This document shows positions 36,430-47,514 of a stretch of 64,000 bases of DNA, one piece after another. Location of the stretch: NCBI GenBank assembly GCA_964036665.1, contig OZ038528.1, positions 19,517,245-19,581,244 on the forward strand. Direction: 5' to 3'. A model generated the notes under the pieces. The model was not told the origin of the DNA, ran no database searches, and saw nothing but the letters and a program-made list of their open reading frames with translations. Source of the DNA: Gordius sp. MW1. Taxonomy: Eukaryota > Nematomorpha > Gordioida > Gordea > Gordiidae. Position 1 is the stretch's first letter. Every line of letters starts with the position of its first letter. A program made the translations under genes and the position numbers.

Positions 36430-36790
36430 TAAGTTTTTATTATTTATTGGGAACTTGGGGTATACTAAGCTCGACTATATGACGAATGACTTTGTCATGG
36501 CAAAAATAAGTATTCAACCTATGGCAGACATAATTAGCGAAAATCGGAGGTGGTATGGGCATTAAGAAGGCAGACGAAGGATATAAATCGAAAGTACTGG
36601 AAATGGAGGTACTAGGAAGAGAGGAAGAGGACAACCTCGTGTCACGTGGAAAGGGCAAGTCGACAAAGTTATGAAAACAAAAGAGATTAGTAAAGACATG
36701 GCACTTACCAGGTCAAGATGGAAGAAGCTCATCAAAACAGACCCCACAACTGTCGAACCACATACTTGATAAAGAAGAAGATATCTAATT
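36430..36790 (+). pseudogene. RTE-type LINE 3' fragment
   Basis: Frameshifted remains of the same 3' region as the LINE in VPS53 intron 9: LGYTKLDYMTND, IQPMADIISENR, RWYGH and [13 protein letters not shown] DNA. It closes with TTGATAAAGAAGAAG. Short indels break the frame repeatedly. Confidence 0.8.
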
Positions 36791-37190
36791 TAAGTAATAA
36801 CAAAGGCATATACCGAGTTTTTCTCGCAACTTACAGCTAACTCTGCAAAATGGACTTTATCCCACCTAAGTCCATATTATTAGTTTGTCCTCGCTCGATC
36901 CGAACCTGAAGTCCTTTTTTTGTTTTTGTATTAATTTCTATAGAAATAAGATAGTGAATGTCTAATAGCAAAACCGCCTAACCCAATTTAAATACTGATA
37001 ACACCTGTCAATAAATAATGATTTTATGAAATCGATATGGAAAGAAATGGTAAGTTTTTTTGGCGAACAAAATATCTTGTTTTTCTCATGATTTGAAATA
37101 ACTATGTTCAAACTCGCAAAAGTAAAGCAATAATGCCGTAAACCAGCTTAACGTAAAAATCATTGCTTTATATTAACTAACTTTGATAAT
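36791..37190. other. Intergenic DNA, nothing recognised
   Basis: AT-rich spacer between two retroelement fragments, with no gene or paired repeat. Confidence 0.45.
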
Positions 37191-37800
37191 ATTTTTTAAT
37201 GGTAATAAAGTTTATTTTCACGAAAACAAAGTTACATACATAAGCATAATACAAAAATAAAGAAAATTGTGATATATATTAAGAAAATTTAAAAAAAAAT
37301 TAATGATGGCTAACGAAAATTCCTACCGGGCTTCACTTGATTTATTAATTTCTTATTTTTCGTGAATCTGTCCATTTGTTGTGGGTGGCTAACTTTTAGG
37401 CCTTTTTTACTAATCAAGAATCTGTTAAAATTATGGCTAAAATTTCAAAAAATGATCGTTTTGCCCTTGAACACGTTATGGATTTTATTTATTAGAAACT
37501 TTAACTAAATCAAATAATGCCCAGAAATACATGAATGATTAATCAATCATATCGATCATAAATTCAAAGATCTATATTCTAAAATAGGTCAGTCGGCAAA
37601 GGATTTAAAGTTGTATCGTAGAAAAAAAATCCCTAGTTGTTGCCTGAGTAAAAGGGACGTGGAAATTTATATCTTTAAAAAATTCCATTGTCACAGAAGG
37701 AACCAGCACGAGGCAACAACATGGATAAAAATATTGGATGCCAAAAGGGCAGAGAATCTCGTAGTTTTACGCTCTTCTGTGGAGGTGATATAAAATCGCT
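37191..37800 (-). pseudogene. Retroelement 3' fragment, copy 1
   Basis: Shares blocks with 44190-44570 and 61440-61740: GGCATCCAATATTTTTATCC, ACTCAGGCAACAACTAGGGA and the 3' end GTGAAAATAAACTTTATTACC. Minus-strand translation reads LLASNIFIHVVASC and LLRQQLGIF. This is similar in style to the C-terminal region of a reverse transcriptase polyprotein, but the family is not certain. Frameshifts interrupt it. Confidence 0.55.
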
Positions 37801-37958
37801 GACATTTACTCCCCCTCCTTCCCTAATGCTTTAATATGAATACAAATATTGTTATTTATTATTATTCTTTGGGGGGGGGGGGGGGAGGGGGAGGCAAATT
37901 TGATTTGTATACTAATTTTTATTTTCTCCCTGCCTAAGCCTATATTTAGTTCAAACAT

Positions 37959-38112
37959 GGTGCCCTATCAACTCGCCGAAAACCATCTCGCCGAATTTAA
38001 TGTCCCCCGGTTAAAAAAGGTCCCCTAATTTAAAATCGTCCCACATTCAACCAATCACTAAATGTCCCAGGTGAATTCGGCGAGATTGCTTTCGGCAAGT
38101 TGACGGGCCACC
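37959..38112. mobile_element. Small hairpin MITE
   Basis: 154 bp with inverted ends GGTGCCCTATCAACTCGCCG and GGTGGCCCGTCAACTTGCCG (mostly matched). Both continue into AAANCNATCTCGCCGAATT, and a short middle contains repeated GTCCC words. It could fold end to end. No target duplication could be assigned. Confidence 0.65.
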
Positions 38113-38284
38113 TCTTTAACTATATTTAAACAGAATGCATTTCAATTAAAATCTAACTTATTAAATATGCAGAAGTTTTATTGTTATTACCATAAATTAA
38201 TAGAATTTACAACTTTAGAATAGCAACTGACTCTTCAAACTTGTTGTTTTTTAATTTTTATACGATATCCACTTGTAAAACCGT

Positions 38285-38312
38285 ACATACATACATACAT
38301 ACATACATACAT
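38285..38312. repeat. (CATA)n microsatellite
   Basis: About seven uninterrupted CATA units ending some 28 bp before the MRPL22 start codon, so probably in its promoter or 5' UTR. Confidence 0.9.
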
Positions 38313-38339
38313 TGTAAGCATGACAGCTGACTTGTAAAA

Positions 38340-39925
38340 ATGTTGAATTTGGTGAGGTAAATGATTTAAAGTTAATTAAACCTTTGTCATATTTATAGAA
38401 AAATCATCATTCCCAATGCAAATTTCAACACCTCGGCGATACTTTGTAAAAAGGTTTCTATATTTTATTTATATATAACAACAATTAATTTATATGCTAT
38501 AATTTTGATAATGTATATACCTAAATTGATCTATCTTTCTTACATATTGTTTAGAATATAGTAGAAAAGTTTTATAATAATAATGGAAGCTGGTTAAATT
38601 ATAATAAAGTCATTTATCCTCCTCAAAAACCAGAAGAACCTAGAAGACCTGCAGTATACTAAAATTATGAATGTCAATATTTATTTTCAGGAGTTCTTTC
38701 ATGAAAGGCGCAATATTAAATACAGTAAAGACAAACTCTGGTATCAGGCCAAAATGGTAACATCAATCCATTTATAAACTTTATATCAAAGTGTAAATAA
38801 CATTAAATAGATCAGAGGTATGTCATTTGATGAGGCACTTAAACAGTTAGCCTTTTTGCCCTATTATGGGGCTAAAGTTATCCAAGAAGTAAATTTAATC
38901 TAATAATGGCAAAATATACACATTAAATAAGGTATTACAAGAGGCCCAAGAATTAGCAGTCAAACAGCATCACGTTGAATATAAATCAAATTTATGGATA
39001 GGTAAAAAACTTATTATAATATCTGTTTGGGAATTAATTAAACTAATATGTGAAATAATTTGTTTAATGGTAAATATCAGTTTTTTACTTAACCAAAGCA
39101 TTTAATGTTTGTATACTTAAGGTAACCTTATACCTGTTAAACAGTGATATTTGCTTTATTCATTATTTTACAATAATTTCTATCCATTGGTCAGTGTTTG
39201 ATATGAAGGAGAACAAAATCATTAAAAGATATCTTTTTGCCATGCAAAATTAATTAAAAAATAATTGATGTTTTAATTAGAGTATATGATTAAATCTTGC
39301 TTTTCTTTTCAAGTGGTTGCTGAGAGCCACATGTAATTTTAAGCCAAATTTTATGTTGAAATCCAATGTTAAAAACTTAAGACAATTTTATACATTAATT
39401 ATAACTACAAACAAGGTTAACAACAACTGAGTATTCATACTCATTTTATTATTAGCTTTATATTAACTTGTTTACCCTGATCAAGATTTTAGTCTCCCTA
39501 TCACCTCACCTTTTTGAATTTAACATTAGAAATACCCTATTTTTTACATTTTTTGAAAAATAAAGGTTGTTTTGCAAACTATTTCAATTATCCCAATTTT
39601 ATTGACCTAATAATTGAATAGATTCGATTAAATGTATTCAAAGCAAATAACACGAATTTACCATTTTATAATTGAATAACTTTCATTATAATTTATAATA
39701 TTACCAGCCGAATCGTTTTCCACAAAAGGACTAACTATCAAGGGTATAAGGAGACAGGCGAGAGCTCGACATTCAATCGTGCATTACAATTATTGTCATT
39801 ACTTTGTGCGCTTAATGGAAGGCCCTCCACCCACACATTATTATCCACCATTGGTGGACGGATTTGACCAAGTGAAAGAATATATGGAAGCTTTCAGAAA
39901 TCGTCAAATTAGATATGGGCTATAG
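38340..39925 (+). CDS. MRPL22: Mitochondrial large ribosomal subunit protein uL22m
   Basis: Component of the mitochondrial ribosome large subunit that lines the peptide exit tunnel. Seven exons keep phase: 38340-38356, 38399-38453, 38555-38653, 38691-38756, 38811-38888, 38932-39001, 39708-39925; 200 aa, against about 206 in human. The N-terminus MLNLVRKIIIPNANFNTSAIL is a plausible mitochondrial targeting presequence (written here only to residue 20: MLNLVRKIIIPNANFNTSAI). Then come the family marks VIYPPQKPEEPRRPA, RNIKYSKDKLWYQAKMIRGM, QELAVKQHHVEYKSNLWIAE, the tunnel-loop region RRQARARHS, and YCHYFVRLMEGPPP. The start was chosen because its first intron (42 bp) restores phase exactly. Introns are 42, 101, 37, 54, 43 and 706 bp. 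Nuclear-encoded. It lies between VPS53 (same strand) and CDK12/13 (opposite strand). Confidence 0.95.
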
Positions 39926-40230
39926 CCCCTTATTAACTCATCTACGCTATATTTCATATGTATATAAAGTTTTGTACCCTATGGATTTATTTGTGAATAT
40001 GGATATATGAACACCTTAACAAATTAATTGCTATGCAATTTATGGGCTCGTTTTTGGTTGTCCGTCCGTTGTTCGTTGTCCTCCCTATCTATTTGCATTG
40101 GGTATATTAGGTTATCGCTTTTTAATTGCTATGCATGAGAAAGAGGTGCCCCACCCCTCATCTCTATCTCATGCATAAGAGGTGCCCCACCCCTCATCTC
40201 TCTCTCCCTCGGTGTGTTATATATAAGATT

Positions 40231-40440
40231 TGTTAAATTATTTATTATATAATAAACATAAATAAAAGTTGTTTACTTTTAATTGCTATGCAATTTAACT
40301 AGTTATATAATAAACATAAATAAAAGTTGTTTACTTTTAATTGCTATGCAATTTAACTAGTTTTTGTTATATAATAAACATAGATAAAAGTTGTTTACTT
40401 TTAATTGCTATGCAATTTAACTAGTTTTGGGGTTAGAATC
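40231..40440. repeat. Tandem repeat, 64-bp unit, three copies
   Basis: Unit: TTATATAATAAACATAAATA, AAAGTTGTTTACTTTTAATT, GCTATGCAATTTAACTAG. Three consecutive copies, and one more at 40653-40720 interrupting the neighbouring array. Confidence 0.9.
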
Positions 40441-41410
40441 CCGGAGTTTTTTTGACTCTTATGATTGTTCTTGTTACTATCATTGATAATAAGAATTTTT
40501 GGCCGTCCGCTGGCTGCTGACCAATGAAAAAAATGACCATTGGCCAAAATGTGAAGCGAAATTATTTTTTTCGTTTTTTTTGATTATTATGATTGTTCCT
40601 GTTTCTACCATTGCTATTATGACTTTTTGGCCGTCCGCTGGCTGCTGACCAATGTTATATAATAAACATAAATAAAAGTTGTTTACTTCTAATTGCTATG
40701 CAATTTAATTAGTTTTTGGGTTAGAATCCCGGAGTTTTTTTGACTCTTCTGATTGTTCTTGTTACTATCATTGATAATAAGACTTTTTGGCCGTCCGTTG
40801 GCTGCTGACCAATGAAAAAAATGACCATTGGCCAAAATGTGAATCGAAATTATTTTTTTCGTTTTTTTTTGACTATTATGATTGTTCCTGTTACTACCAT
40901 TGCTATTATGACTTTTTGGCCGTCCGCTGGCTCCTGACCGATGGAAAAAATGACCATTGGCCAAAATGTGAATTGAAATTATTTTTTTCGTTTTTTTTTG
41001 ACTATTATGATTGTTCCTGTTACTACCATTGCTATTATGACTTTTTGGCCGTCCGCTGGCTGCTGACCAATGGAATAAAATGACCATTGGCCAAAATGTG
41101 ATTCGAAAACTTTTTTTTCGTTTTTTTTGACTATTATGAATTTATATCCACTTTTACCGTGTCCTGGCTGCTGACCAATGGAAAAAAATGACCATTGGCC
41201 AAAATGTGATTCGAAAATTTTTTTTTCGTTTTTTTTTACTCTTATGAATTTATATCCACTTTTACCGTGTGCTGACTGCTGACCAATGGAAAAAAATGAC
41301 CATTGGCCAAAGTGAGCATCAAAATTTTTTTTCCCGTTTTTTTGGCTATCATTGACTTATAGAGTATCTGTTGGTACTGACCAATAGAGAAAAAGTGACC
41401 ATTGGCCAAA
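40440..41410. repeat. Tandem repeat, ~127-bp unit, about eight copies
   Basis: Each unit has a TTTTTTTGACTATTATGATT block, a TTGCTATTATGACTTTTTGG block, GGCTGCTGACCAATGG, and GACCATTGGCCAAAATGTGA. The CCAATGG/CCATTGG pair makes a small palindrome in every unit. Units shorten and diverge toward 41400. Because the unit can be a multiple of three and lacks stops in some frames, chance frames of 98-132 codons appear on both strands. Confidence 0.9.
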
Positions 41411-41744
41411 TTTTTGATTTTTTTAATTAAAAATTGTTCAAATTCAACAAAAAATTTCTCCCAACAATTCTGCAAATTCTTGACATTGTTTTGTTTTATA
41501 ATATAAAGTTTGTTAGACCCATAATCACTAAAGGCCATAAAAACTAATGTAATACGCAACTAGAAGCAAACACTAAATCTAACCCTAACCCTTGCCTATA
41601 TTACATTTTGCCTATATTACATTTTGCCTATAATGGAAAATTTGTATAAATAATTAATTAATCATTAGGCATTTAATACCCCCCTATAGGCATTCTCGCC
41701 CCTTCCCACCTTTCTCGCCCATAAATTGCATAGCAAATATGATA

Positions 41745-41975
41745 CATTTATACGAAGTACAGATGAGTCGTCCCCCCTTCCCTTCCCTTCCCCTCTTCCC
41801 TTCCCTTCTCCCCCTTCCCACGAGGGCCGAAGGCCCGAGTTTTTAAGTCATGATTGAAATATTGTTTTTACTTAAGTAGTAGAAATATGTGCGTATTTGA
41901 ATTGAAAAGTTTATGTACATAATTTATGTTTACGAACAAGTCGATGTTAAGATTTGATGTAGTAATATAGGATCC
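41745..41975. other. Pyrimidine-rich tract and spacer
   Basis: 41770-41820 is an almost pure C/T tract of CCCTTCCCTT words on the plus strand. The remainder is AT-rich and shows nothing. Confidence 0.6.
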
Positions 41976-41979
41976 CATT

Positions 41980-43520
41980 TCCCTCTACTCTTCTTCTTTA
42001 TCAGTTATTAGGTCCCACAGTTATGGGGTTTGTTTTGATTAGTTTTTTCCATCTTGACCGGGTGAGTGCATATCTTGACTAATCTCTTTTGTTTTCATTA
42101 TTTTATCCTTTCCACGTGACACATGGTCGTCATCTTCCTCTCTTCCCCGGTACCTCCATATCCAGTACTTTTCGATTTACGTCATTCGTGTCCCTTCTTA
42201 GTATATGCCCATACCACCTTAGCCGATTTTCGTTAATCATGTCCACAATAGGTTGAATACCCATTTGTCATGAGAAAGTCATTCAAAAACTTTCATGAGG
42301 GCTATATGGTTGAACAAAAAAATTTAAAAAATTTGAGGTCGAAAAAAATACTTTTACATGTTCTGTCGAAAGGGGGCTGAAAAAATCTTTAAAGTTACAT
42401 ATGATCGAGCTTAGTATATCCCAAGCTCCACCGTATCATTCTCATCTCTGTGGCCTATAATAGCTTTCCTTCCGTGGTGTTTAATGCCCATGTTTCACTT
42501 CCATAGAGTAACACCGGCCTTACGAATTACGATGGATTTGTAAGCTTTGCTCTTAAACCATATTGGCATTTTCTTGTCGCACATTACACTAAATATACTT
42601 CGCCATTTAAGCCATCCTTTTTGGATCCCGGCATTCCGTTGCGCAACCTCCCTCTTGATGTAGCATCGAGCCGAGGTATGTAAACCTGTCTATTGGGTAC
42701 TTTAGAAGTCATCCACCGATGGGTTGACAGTAATGTTCATTTCCATGTATACAGTTTTTCGATCGTTCACCTTTAAACCATATCCAGATAAGAGCGTTGA
42801 CCACTTTTCGGCTTCTTCGAATACTTTCTCCTTTGTTTACTCGCATAGTACTATATCATCGGCATATAGCATACACCATGGCGATGGCTTTTGAATGTCT
42901 CTCATTATCGTGTCTATAACTATATTAAGGACTTAAAGCAGTTCCTTGATGTAATCCAATTTTAAACTGAAAAGGTTTAGAGTCTCCAACTGTCGTCCTA
43001 ATGCAAGAGTTCGAGGCTTCATAAATATTTTTCATAAGCCGTATATATGCATCATATTTTGTTTTCTCAGGCACCACCATATTAAATCGCGGGGGACCGT
43101 GTCATAAGCTTGCTTAACGTCGATAAAGACCATATGTAGGTCTTTCCTCCTTTCACCATACTTATCCATCATTTGTCTTAGTGCGAAGATTGGGTCGATT
43201 GTGGATTTGCCGGCCACAAATTCGAATTGGTTAGCCGATATTTCCACATCGTTTTTCAGCCTTGTGACTATGATCCTTTCAAGGACTGGCATTGATACCT
43301 CTATAATTGCCACAGTCTTGAGGGTCCCCTTTGCCTTTAAATAAGGGTATAACCGTACTTCATCTCCTTTGATTAAGAATTCGCTCTTCTACCAATATCT
43401 TGTTAAGGAGGTTCGTCATGGTGGTGACTCCTTCTTCACGACATCCGAGCAACGCTTCCATATGTATTCCATCTGGGCCATTTAGTTTTCCTTTTCCCTC
43501 TACTCATTTTTTCAATCCAA
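41980..43520 (-). pseudogene. RTE-type LINE, most of reverse transcriptase
   Basis: The longest copy of the LINE family here, on the minus strand: PDGIHMEALLGC near 43470, then VLERIIVTRLKND, ISANQFEFVAGKSTIDPIFA, LHMVFIDVKQAYDTVPRD near 43120, the YADD active-site region near 42860, [14 protein letters not shown] near 42560, and the RGRG/WKGQ tail near 42130. It ends in a GAAGAAG tail near 41985. Frameshifts and a foreign insertion of about 150 bp (42260-42415) break it. The endonuclease domain was not seen. Confidence 0.9.
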
Positions 43521-43588
43521 CCTTACCATTTATATTATAAATAATATATTTCCGGTATTTTAAATGATAAAATAATAAGCATTATGAT

Positions 43589-43660
43589 GATGGGCGTAGC
43601 TAGGATAAGCAAGGTTGTGAGGGTGTGGGGCTAAAAGTTATTGGGTCCATTGTGGATTTG
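43589..43660. repeat. Single end of CATGGGCGTAGCC MITE family
   Basis: GATGGGCGTAGCTAGGATAA followed by G-rich sequence. No partner end was found. Confidence 0.5.
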
Positions 43661-43840
43661 CCATAAATCCAAATTGGTTAGCCGATATACCCACCTCAAC
43701 CGCCTTTTTAATTACTATCAAAAGCACCAATTTATAGTTAGATAAATGAGTTTTTCCCAAAAGACTCAAATTTTCATTAAGTGAAACCGTGTTATTTATT
43801 AGCGATCTCGAATCCTTATGCTCCGCAACAGACCAATATT

Positions 43841-44141
43841 CTGATAGAGAATATTGCGCGTAAATAAATATGTTTTTATTTTAAACCCCCCAGGCAAAAA
43901 ATAGTCATTTTAACCTTTTTAGAGGCTATATTCCCATGGCATTTTTAATTTATACTGAAAAATATTGATTTTTTCCTGTAGATGAGGTTTTTTTTGTTTT
44001 CATGGGAATATAATTTCAAAAATGGGCATTTTTTGCACATTCAACCTTGTTTATCTAAAAACCTGGATGTTTTTGGAAAAAAACTTATACCACTGTTCAG
44101 CGCGAATTTTCCATTGTGATTATAGGTGCGATTGCGGGATG
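43841..44141. mobile_element. Inverted-repeat element, copy 2
   Basis: The arms CCGCAACAGACCAATATTCT and, inverted, CCCGCAATCGCACC match those of the element at 10799-11602. The inner words AATTTTCCATTG/GAGAATATTGCGCG and AAACCTGGATGTTTTTGG are shared too. It is shorter than copy 1. Confidence 0.6.
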
Positions 44142-44189
44142 GTTTTTTAAGACTTGTGTAATTTAACTGGGTCAATAATTTTTTTTTTT

Positions 44190-44570
44190 AATGGTTAAAA
44201 AGTTTATTTTCACGAAATAAGGTTACATAAATAAGCGAAGTATATAAATAAAGAAAGACATATTGGTTAAATACAAAGATCTATATCATTATCTTCTAAA
44301 ACGGGCCTTGAGTCGGCCAAGGATTTAAAGTTGTATCGTACAACAAGAATCCCTAGTTGTTGCCTGAGTAAAAAGGATGCAGAAATTTTAGATTTCGGTG
44401 AGCGTTTTCCGATTTCTTTAAAAAAACCCATTGCCTGTTTACCGAAGGAACCGGAGCACGAGGCAACGACAGGGATAAAAATATTGGATGCCAAAAGGTC
44501 ACACCTATTAGTTTTCCAAAAAAATATGCAAATGGGGTACATTTGGGGCAATCAAGAGCAAAATTAGGGT
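44190..44570 (-). pseudogene. Retroelement 3' fragment, copy 2
   Basis: The best preserved of three copies, open for 94 codons on the minus strand. It reads CDLLASNIFIPVVASCSG, FGKQAMGFFKEIGKRSP and LLRQQLGILVVRYNFKSLAD. The composition resembles the C-terminal end of reverse transcriptase polyproteins of non-LTR or tyrosine-recombinase elements. The exact family is uncertain, and no upstream RT is attached. Confidence 0.55.
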
Positions 44571-44902
44571 CGGGTAATAGACTTATTTTTTGTACCCTTA
44601 AGTTGTGATAAAAGTTGATTTATGATTAACTTAAAGGGGAAAAAGATCAATATTTTAAAAGGGTTTTAGAAAATTAAAAAATGCTTTGTATATTTTGCGG
44701 AGTTTCAAATTCAAAGTGCCAAGTTTCTTTGGGGTAAAATGCTAAGTTGGATTAATTAATATTATCAATATTTTTTATTGGTATAGAATAAAAAATGAGC
44801 TTTTACCTTTTAGCGTTTTCATATATAATAGAGCTTATTTTTTGTGTATTAAAGCTATTTTTTAATTGATATAAAAATTTGTTATTTCTATTCGGTAGGG
44901 AA
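44571..44902. other. Intergenic DNA, nothing recognised
   Basis: AT-rich sequence with no gene or paired repeat. Confidence 0.45.
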
Positions 44903-45750
44903 TAGAGATCTGCAATGGCCGTTTTTAGGGGCAGCCCCCCCCCCGCACCCGTTCCAAACCGTCCTTAATGTGTTTCACGCAGTTTAGGCATGTGCCTTTA
45001 CCAAGATGGGTCCGTTAGGGCAGGCCCATTTATAAAACCAAAATTATGCAACACTTATAATAAAATATAGAGAGCAATTGAATTGGTGCCTAATTTAAAG
45101 GGTTTGGCTATAATCCACACCTTGACAAAAATGATATTTATAAAATTTCTTTATTAGTGACTCTGGGGATGTGATGATTTTTTATGCAAAATGGGGTTGC
45201 AATTTTTAAGGTAATCATTTATAAATTCGAATCAATGCTAAGCCTTAAAAATTTTTGTAATTAGAGATCCACGTGGCCATAGTTGCGCCTACAGTCATTT
45301 TTAAGTGTAATATTAATTTATAGAAATTGGCAAAAGTCAATTAGGATGCAATAAATCAGTAAAATACTAAATTGAATTAGTGTTTTACATTAATAATTGT
45401 GTAAAAGTGTAATTATAAATATGAAATAAAATATGAGCAAATTTTATAAAATGTATTAATGAACGTGACAGGTAAGAATGCTCCTAAAGTTTGATTAACA
45501 AATATAAATACCATTTCAATTTTCATGTATGGATTGGCAATCTAATTACATTTTGCGATAATACTTTTGTATTAATTACTAAAAAAAGGTCATTTAGGGT
45601 TCGTTTAAATTTTATAAAAATTATATAACCCTTTACAGAATTTTAAGCCGCTTATGAAACTGTTTGGCCCGCCCGAGCCAGGCCCATTATATTTTTTTTC
45701 TTTCAAAACCCGTCCGTACCCTTCCCCAGGCCTGCCCGTGCAGATCTCTA
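44903..45750. mobile_element. hAT-type element, TAGAG family
   Basis: Ends TAGAGATCTGCAATGGCC and GGCCTGCCCGTGCAGATCTCTA (two words: GGCCTGCCCG, TGCAGATCTCTA). The flanks GTAGGGAA (44895-44902) and ATAGGTAA (45751-45758) match at 6 of 8. The body is AT-rich with CCCG-rich words near both ends, as in the elements at 22693 and 52032. No coding capacity. Confidence 0.65.
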
Positions 45751-45780
45751 ATAGGTAAATGCCTACAACTAATCTCTATG

Positions 45781-45908
45781 CATGGGCGTAGCAAGCATCG
45801 GAATTAGAGAAGGGCAATATAGCCTTAAAATTAATTAATTTCAGCAAATTTTTAAATTTAAAGGGGGCAGGCGCCCCTCCCTGCCTTCCCCCCTTGGCTA
45901 CGCCCATG
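45781..45908. mobile_element. hAT MITE, CATGGGCGTAGCC family
   Basis: CATGGGCGTAGCAAGC to TTGGCTACGCCCATG. The flanks TCTCTATG and CCTTTATG match at 6 of 8. Confidence 0.7.
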
Positions 45909-46806
45909 CCTTTATGGCTCTTTTATAATATGTCAAATTAGTCTCTAATTAAAATTGCCTATAGATGGCGCTAATTAGAGTGTACTTTTAATTAGTGATG
46001 GGAAAACGCTTAGCACTAGCGCGCTTAGCATCTCCCCGCAGATGGGAGTAGCCTATAATAAACGCTATGTCTACTAGCACATAGTCACTTTGAGTGCTAT
46101 AAGCTATAGGAGATGGGAGGTTTGAGGCGCTAAAGCTATGGGAGATAGGAGGTTTGAGGTGCTATAAGCTATAGGAGGTTTGAGGCACATAAATGCGCTA
46201 GATCTATAGCATGGCGCTAACATTGATAATAATTTTTTTAATTGTTTATTAGATATTAAAGTAAATCTGTTGTGCGCCACCACCCTTTCTTTTATTCTAT
46301 ATCTATTTAACAACTTTTGCTGTAAAAATATAATTTTTTTTGCCCTATCTCACCATCTAACTACGACTTATTTTATAAATTTTATTAAGTGTATGACTTT
46401 AAATACTTTGCATTGCTTCTACATTTATTTTATCAATAACGCCCTCCCCTCCCCCCCCCCCATCCCACCTCTTGCAATGGAGAAAATAGAATATTTTGAA
46501 ATTCAACCTAAGGAAATTAATTAAATACTTAGGTAGACTGTTTTCATATTAATACGATTTCATCTCCCCCCTATAGCAAGAAAGGGAGTGAGATTTTGTG
46601 CCCCCCCCCCCTGGGAGAACATTTTGGCTTATTCAACAAATTTTAATTTCCTATCTCGTTTTTTTGTAGTTTTTGAGAATAAAAAGATTAAACTCCACCC
46701 CCCCCCTTAAGTAATCCATATCCCATCCCTCGTATTTTTATTTTCACTTTTAATTTATATGAATGAGGCAGGACTAGACTAGGGCGATTATGTAAATGGA
46801 AAGGTC

Positions 46807-47056
46807 CATGGGCGTAGCCAGGGGGGAGCAGTGCTCCCCCCTAATTAAAAAAAAAATTTAATACAAAAACCCTAAAGAATTAAAAAAATTAGGTTTTGCT
46901 CCCCCCTAATTTTGCTCTGCCCCACCCTAATTTTCCTCTGCTCCCCCCTAATTTTGCTCTGCTCCCCCCTAATTTTGCTCTGCCCCCCCCCCTCTGGATA
47001 GTCGAGACCCTTTTTTTGCTCGCTCCCCCCTAATTCGAAAGCTGGCTACGCCCATG
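46807..47056. mobile_element. hAT MITE, CATGGGCGTAGCC family, nested
   Basis: CATGGGCGTAGCCAGG to GCTGGCTACGCCCATG. The flanks GAAAGGTC and GATAGGTC match at 7 of 8. The body repeats CCCCCCTAATTTTGCTCTG about five times. Confidence 0.85.
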
Positions 47057-47346
47057 GATAGGTCAACACATGTTTCAATGAAAACAATAGCCCAACAACA
47101 TTACATATGTACCTCTAAATCCTGTGAGTTTTTTATTATTAACAACGTAGATGAATTAATCTAACCAATTTAAAATAAAAATGGTAAAGATAAATTAGAC
47201 TAGATAGGAAAGTGGTATAAGATCATTTTTGCGATTATCCCCACGAATTAAAATCCAATCCTTGAGTCTTTTATAATATTTATTTTTTTATTGCAGAAGA
47301 AGGGGGCCGGCCGAGCTAGAAATGAAAGTTAATGGAATGCAAAGTA

Positions 47347-47514
47347 CATGGGCATAGTCAGGGGGGGGGCAGGGAGGGGCGGCTACCCCCTCTAAATCTA
47401 AAAAATTGTTGAAAGTAATTGAAATTATGGCTAAAATTTTGAAAAATGTGCATTTTGCCCCTCCCTAAACCATTGTTGCCCCCTCCCCTTCTAATTCCAA
47501 AGGCTACGTCCATG
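47347..47514. mobile_element. hAT MITE, CATGGGCGTAGCC family, nested
   Basis: CATGGGCATAGTCAGG to AAGGCTACGTCCATG. The flanks GCAAAGTA and GCAAATTA match at 7 of 8. Confidence 0.8.

Larger units (their letters stand above)
40028..41740. mobile_element. TIR-bounded element made of tandem repeats
   Basis: The left end TTGCTATGCAATTTATGGGC (about 40029) recurs inverted at the right end (GCCCATAAATTGCATAGCAA, about 41720-41740). Between them are two tandem arrays and a TTGCCTATATTACATT triplet (41593-41635). The same TTGCATAGCAATTAAAA word is seen singly at 50700. No protein is encoded. It starts about 100 bp after the MRPL22 stop. The superfamily is unknown, and no target duplication was found. 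Confidence 0.6.

Noticed and set aside
40689..41087. A 132-codon frame on the minus strand and a 98-codon frame on the plus strand
   Set aside because: Both are repeats of one ~127-bp tandem unit without stops. Open frames on both strands of a satellite are a compositional accident.
41572..41596. Telomere-like AACCCTAACCC
   Set aside because: Only two units, embedded in other repeats, with no array, so not an interstitial telomere.
46270..46524. An 84-codon plus-strand frame
   Set aside because: It lies in the arm of the hAT at 45993-47991 and has no homologue-like features. Its inverted partner in the other arm is not open in the same way.
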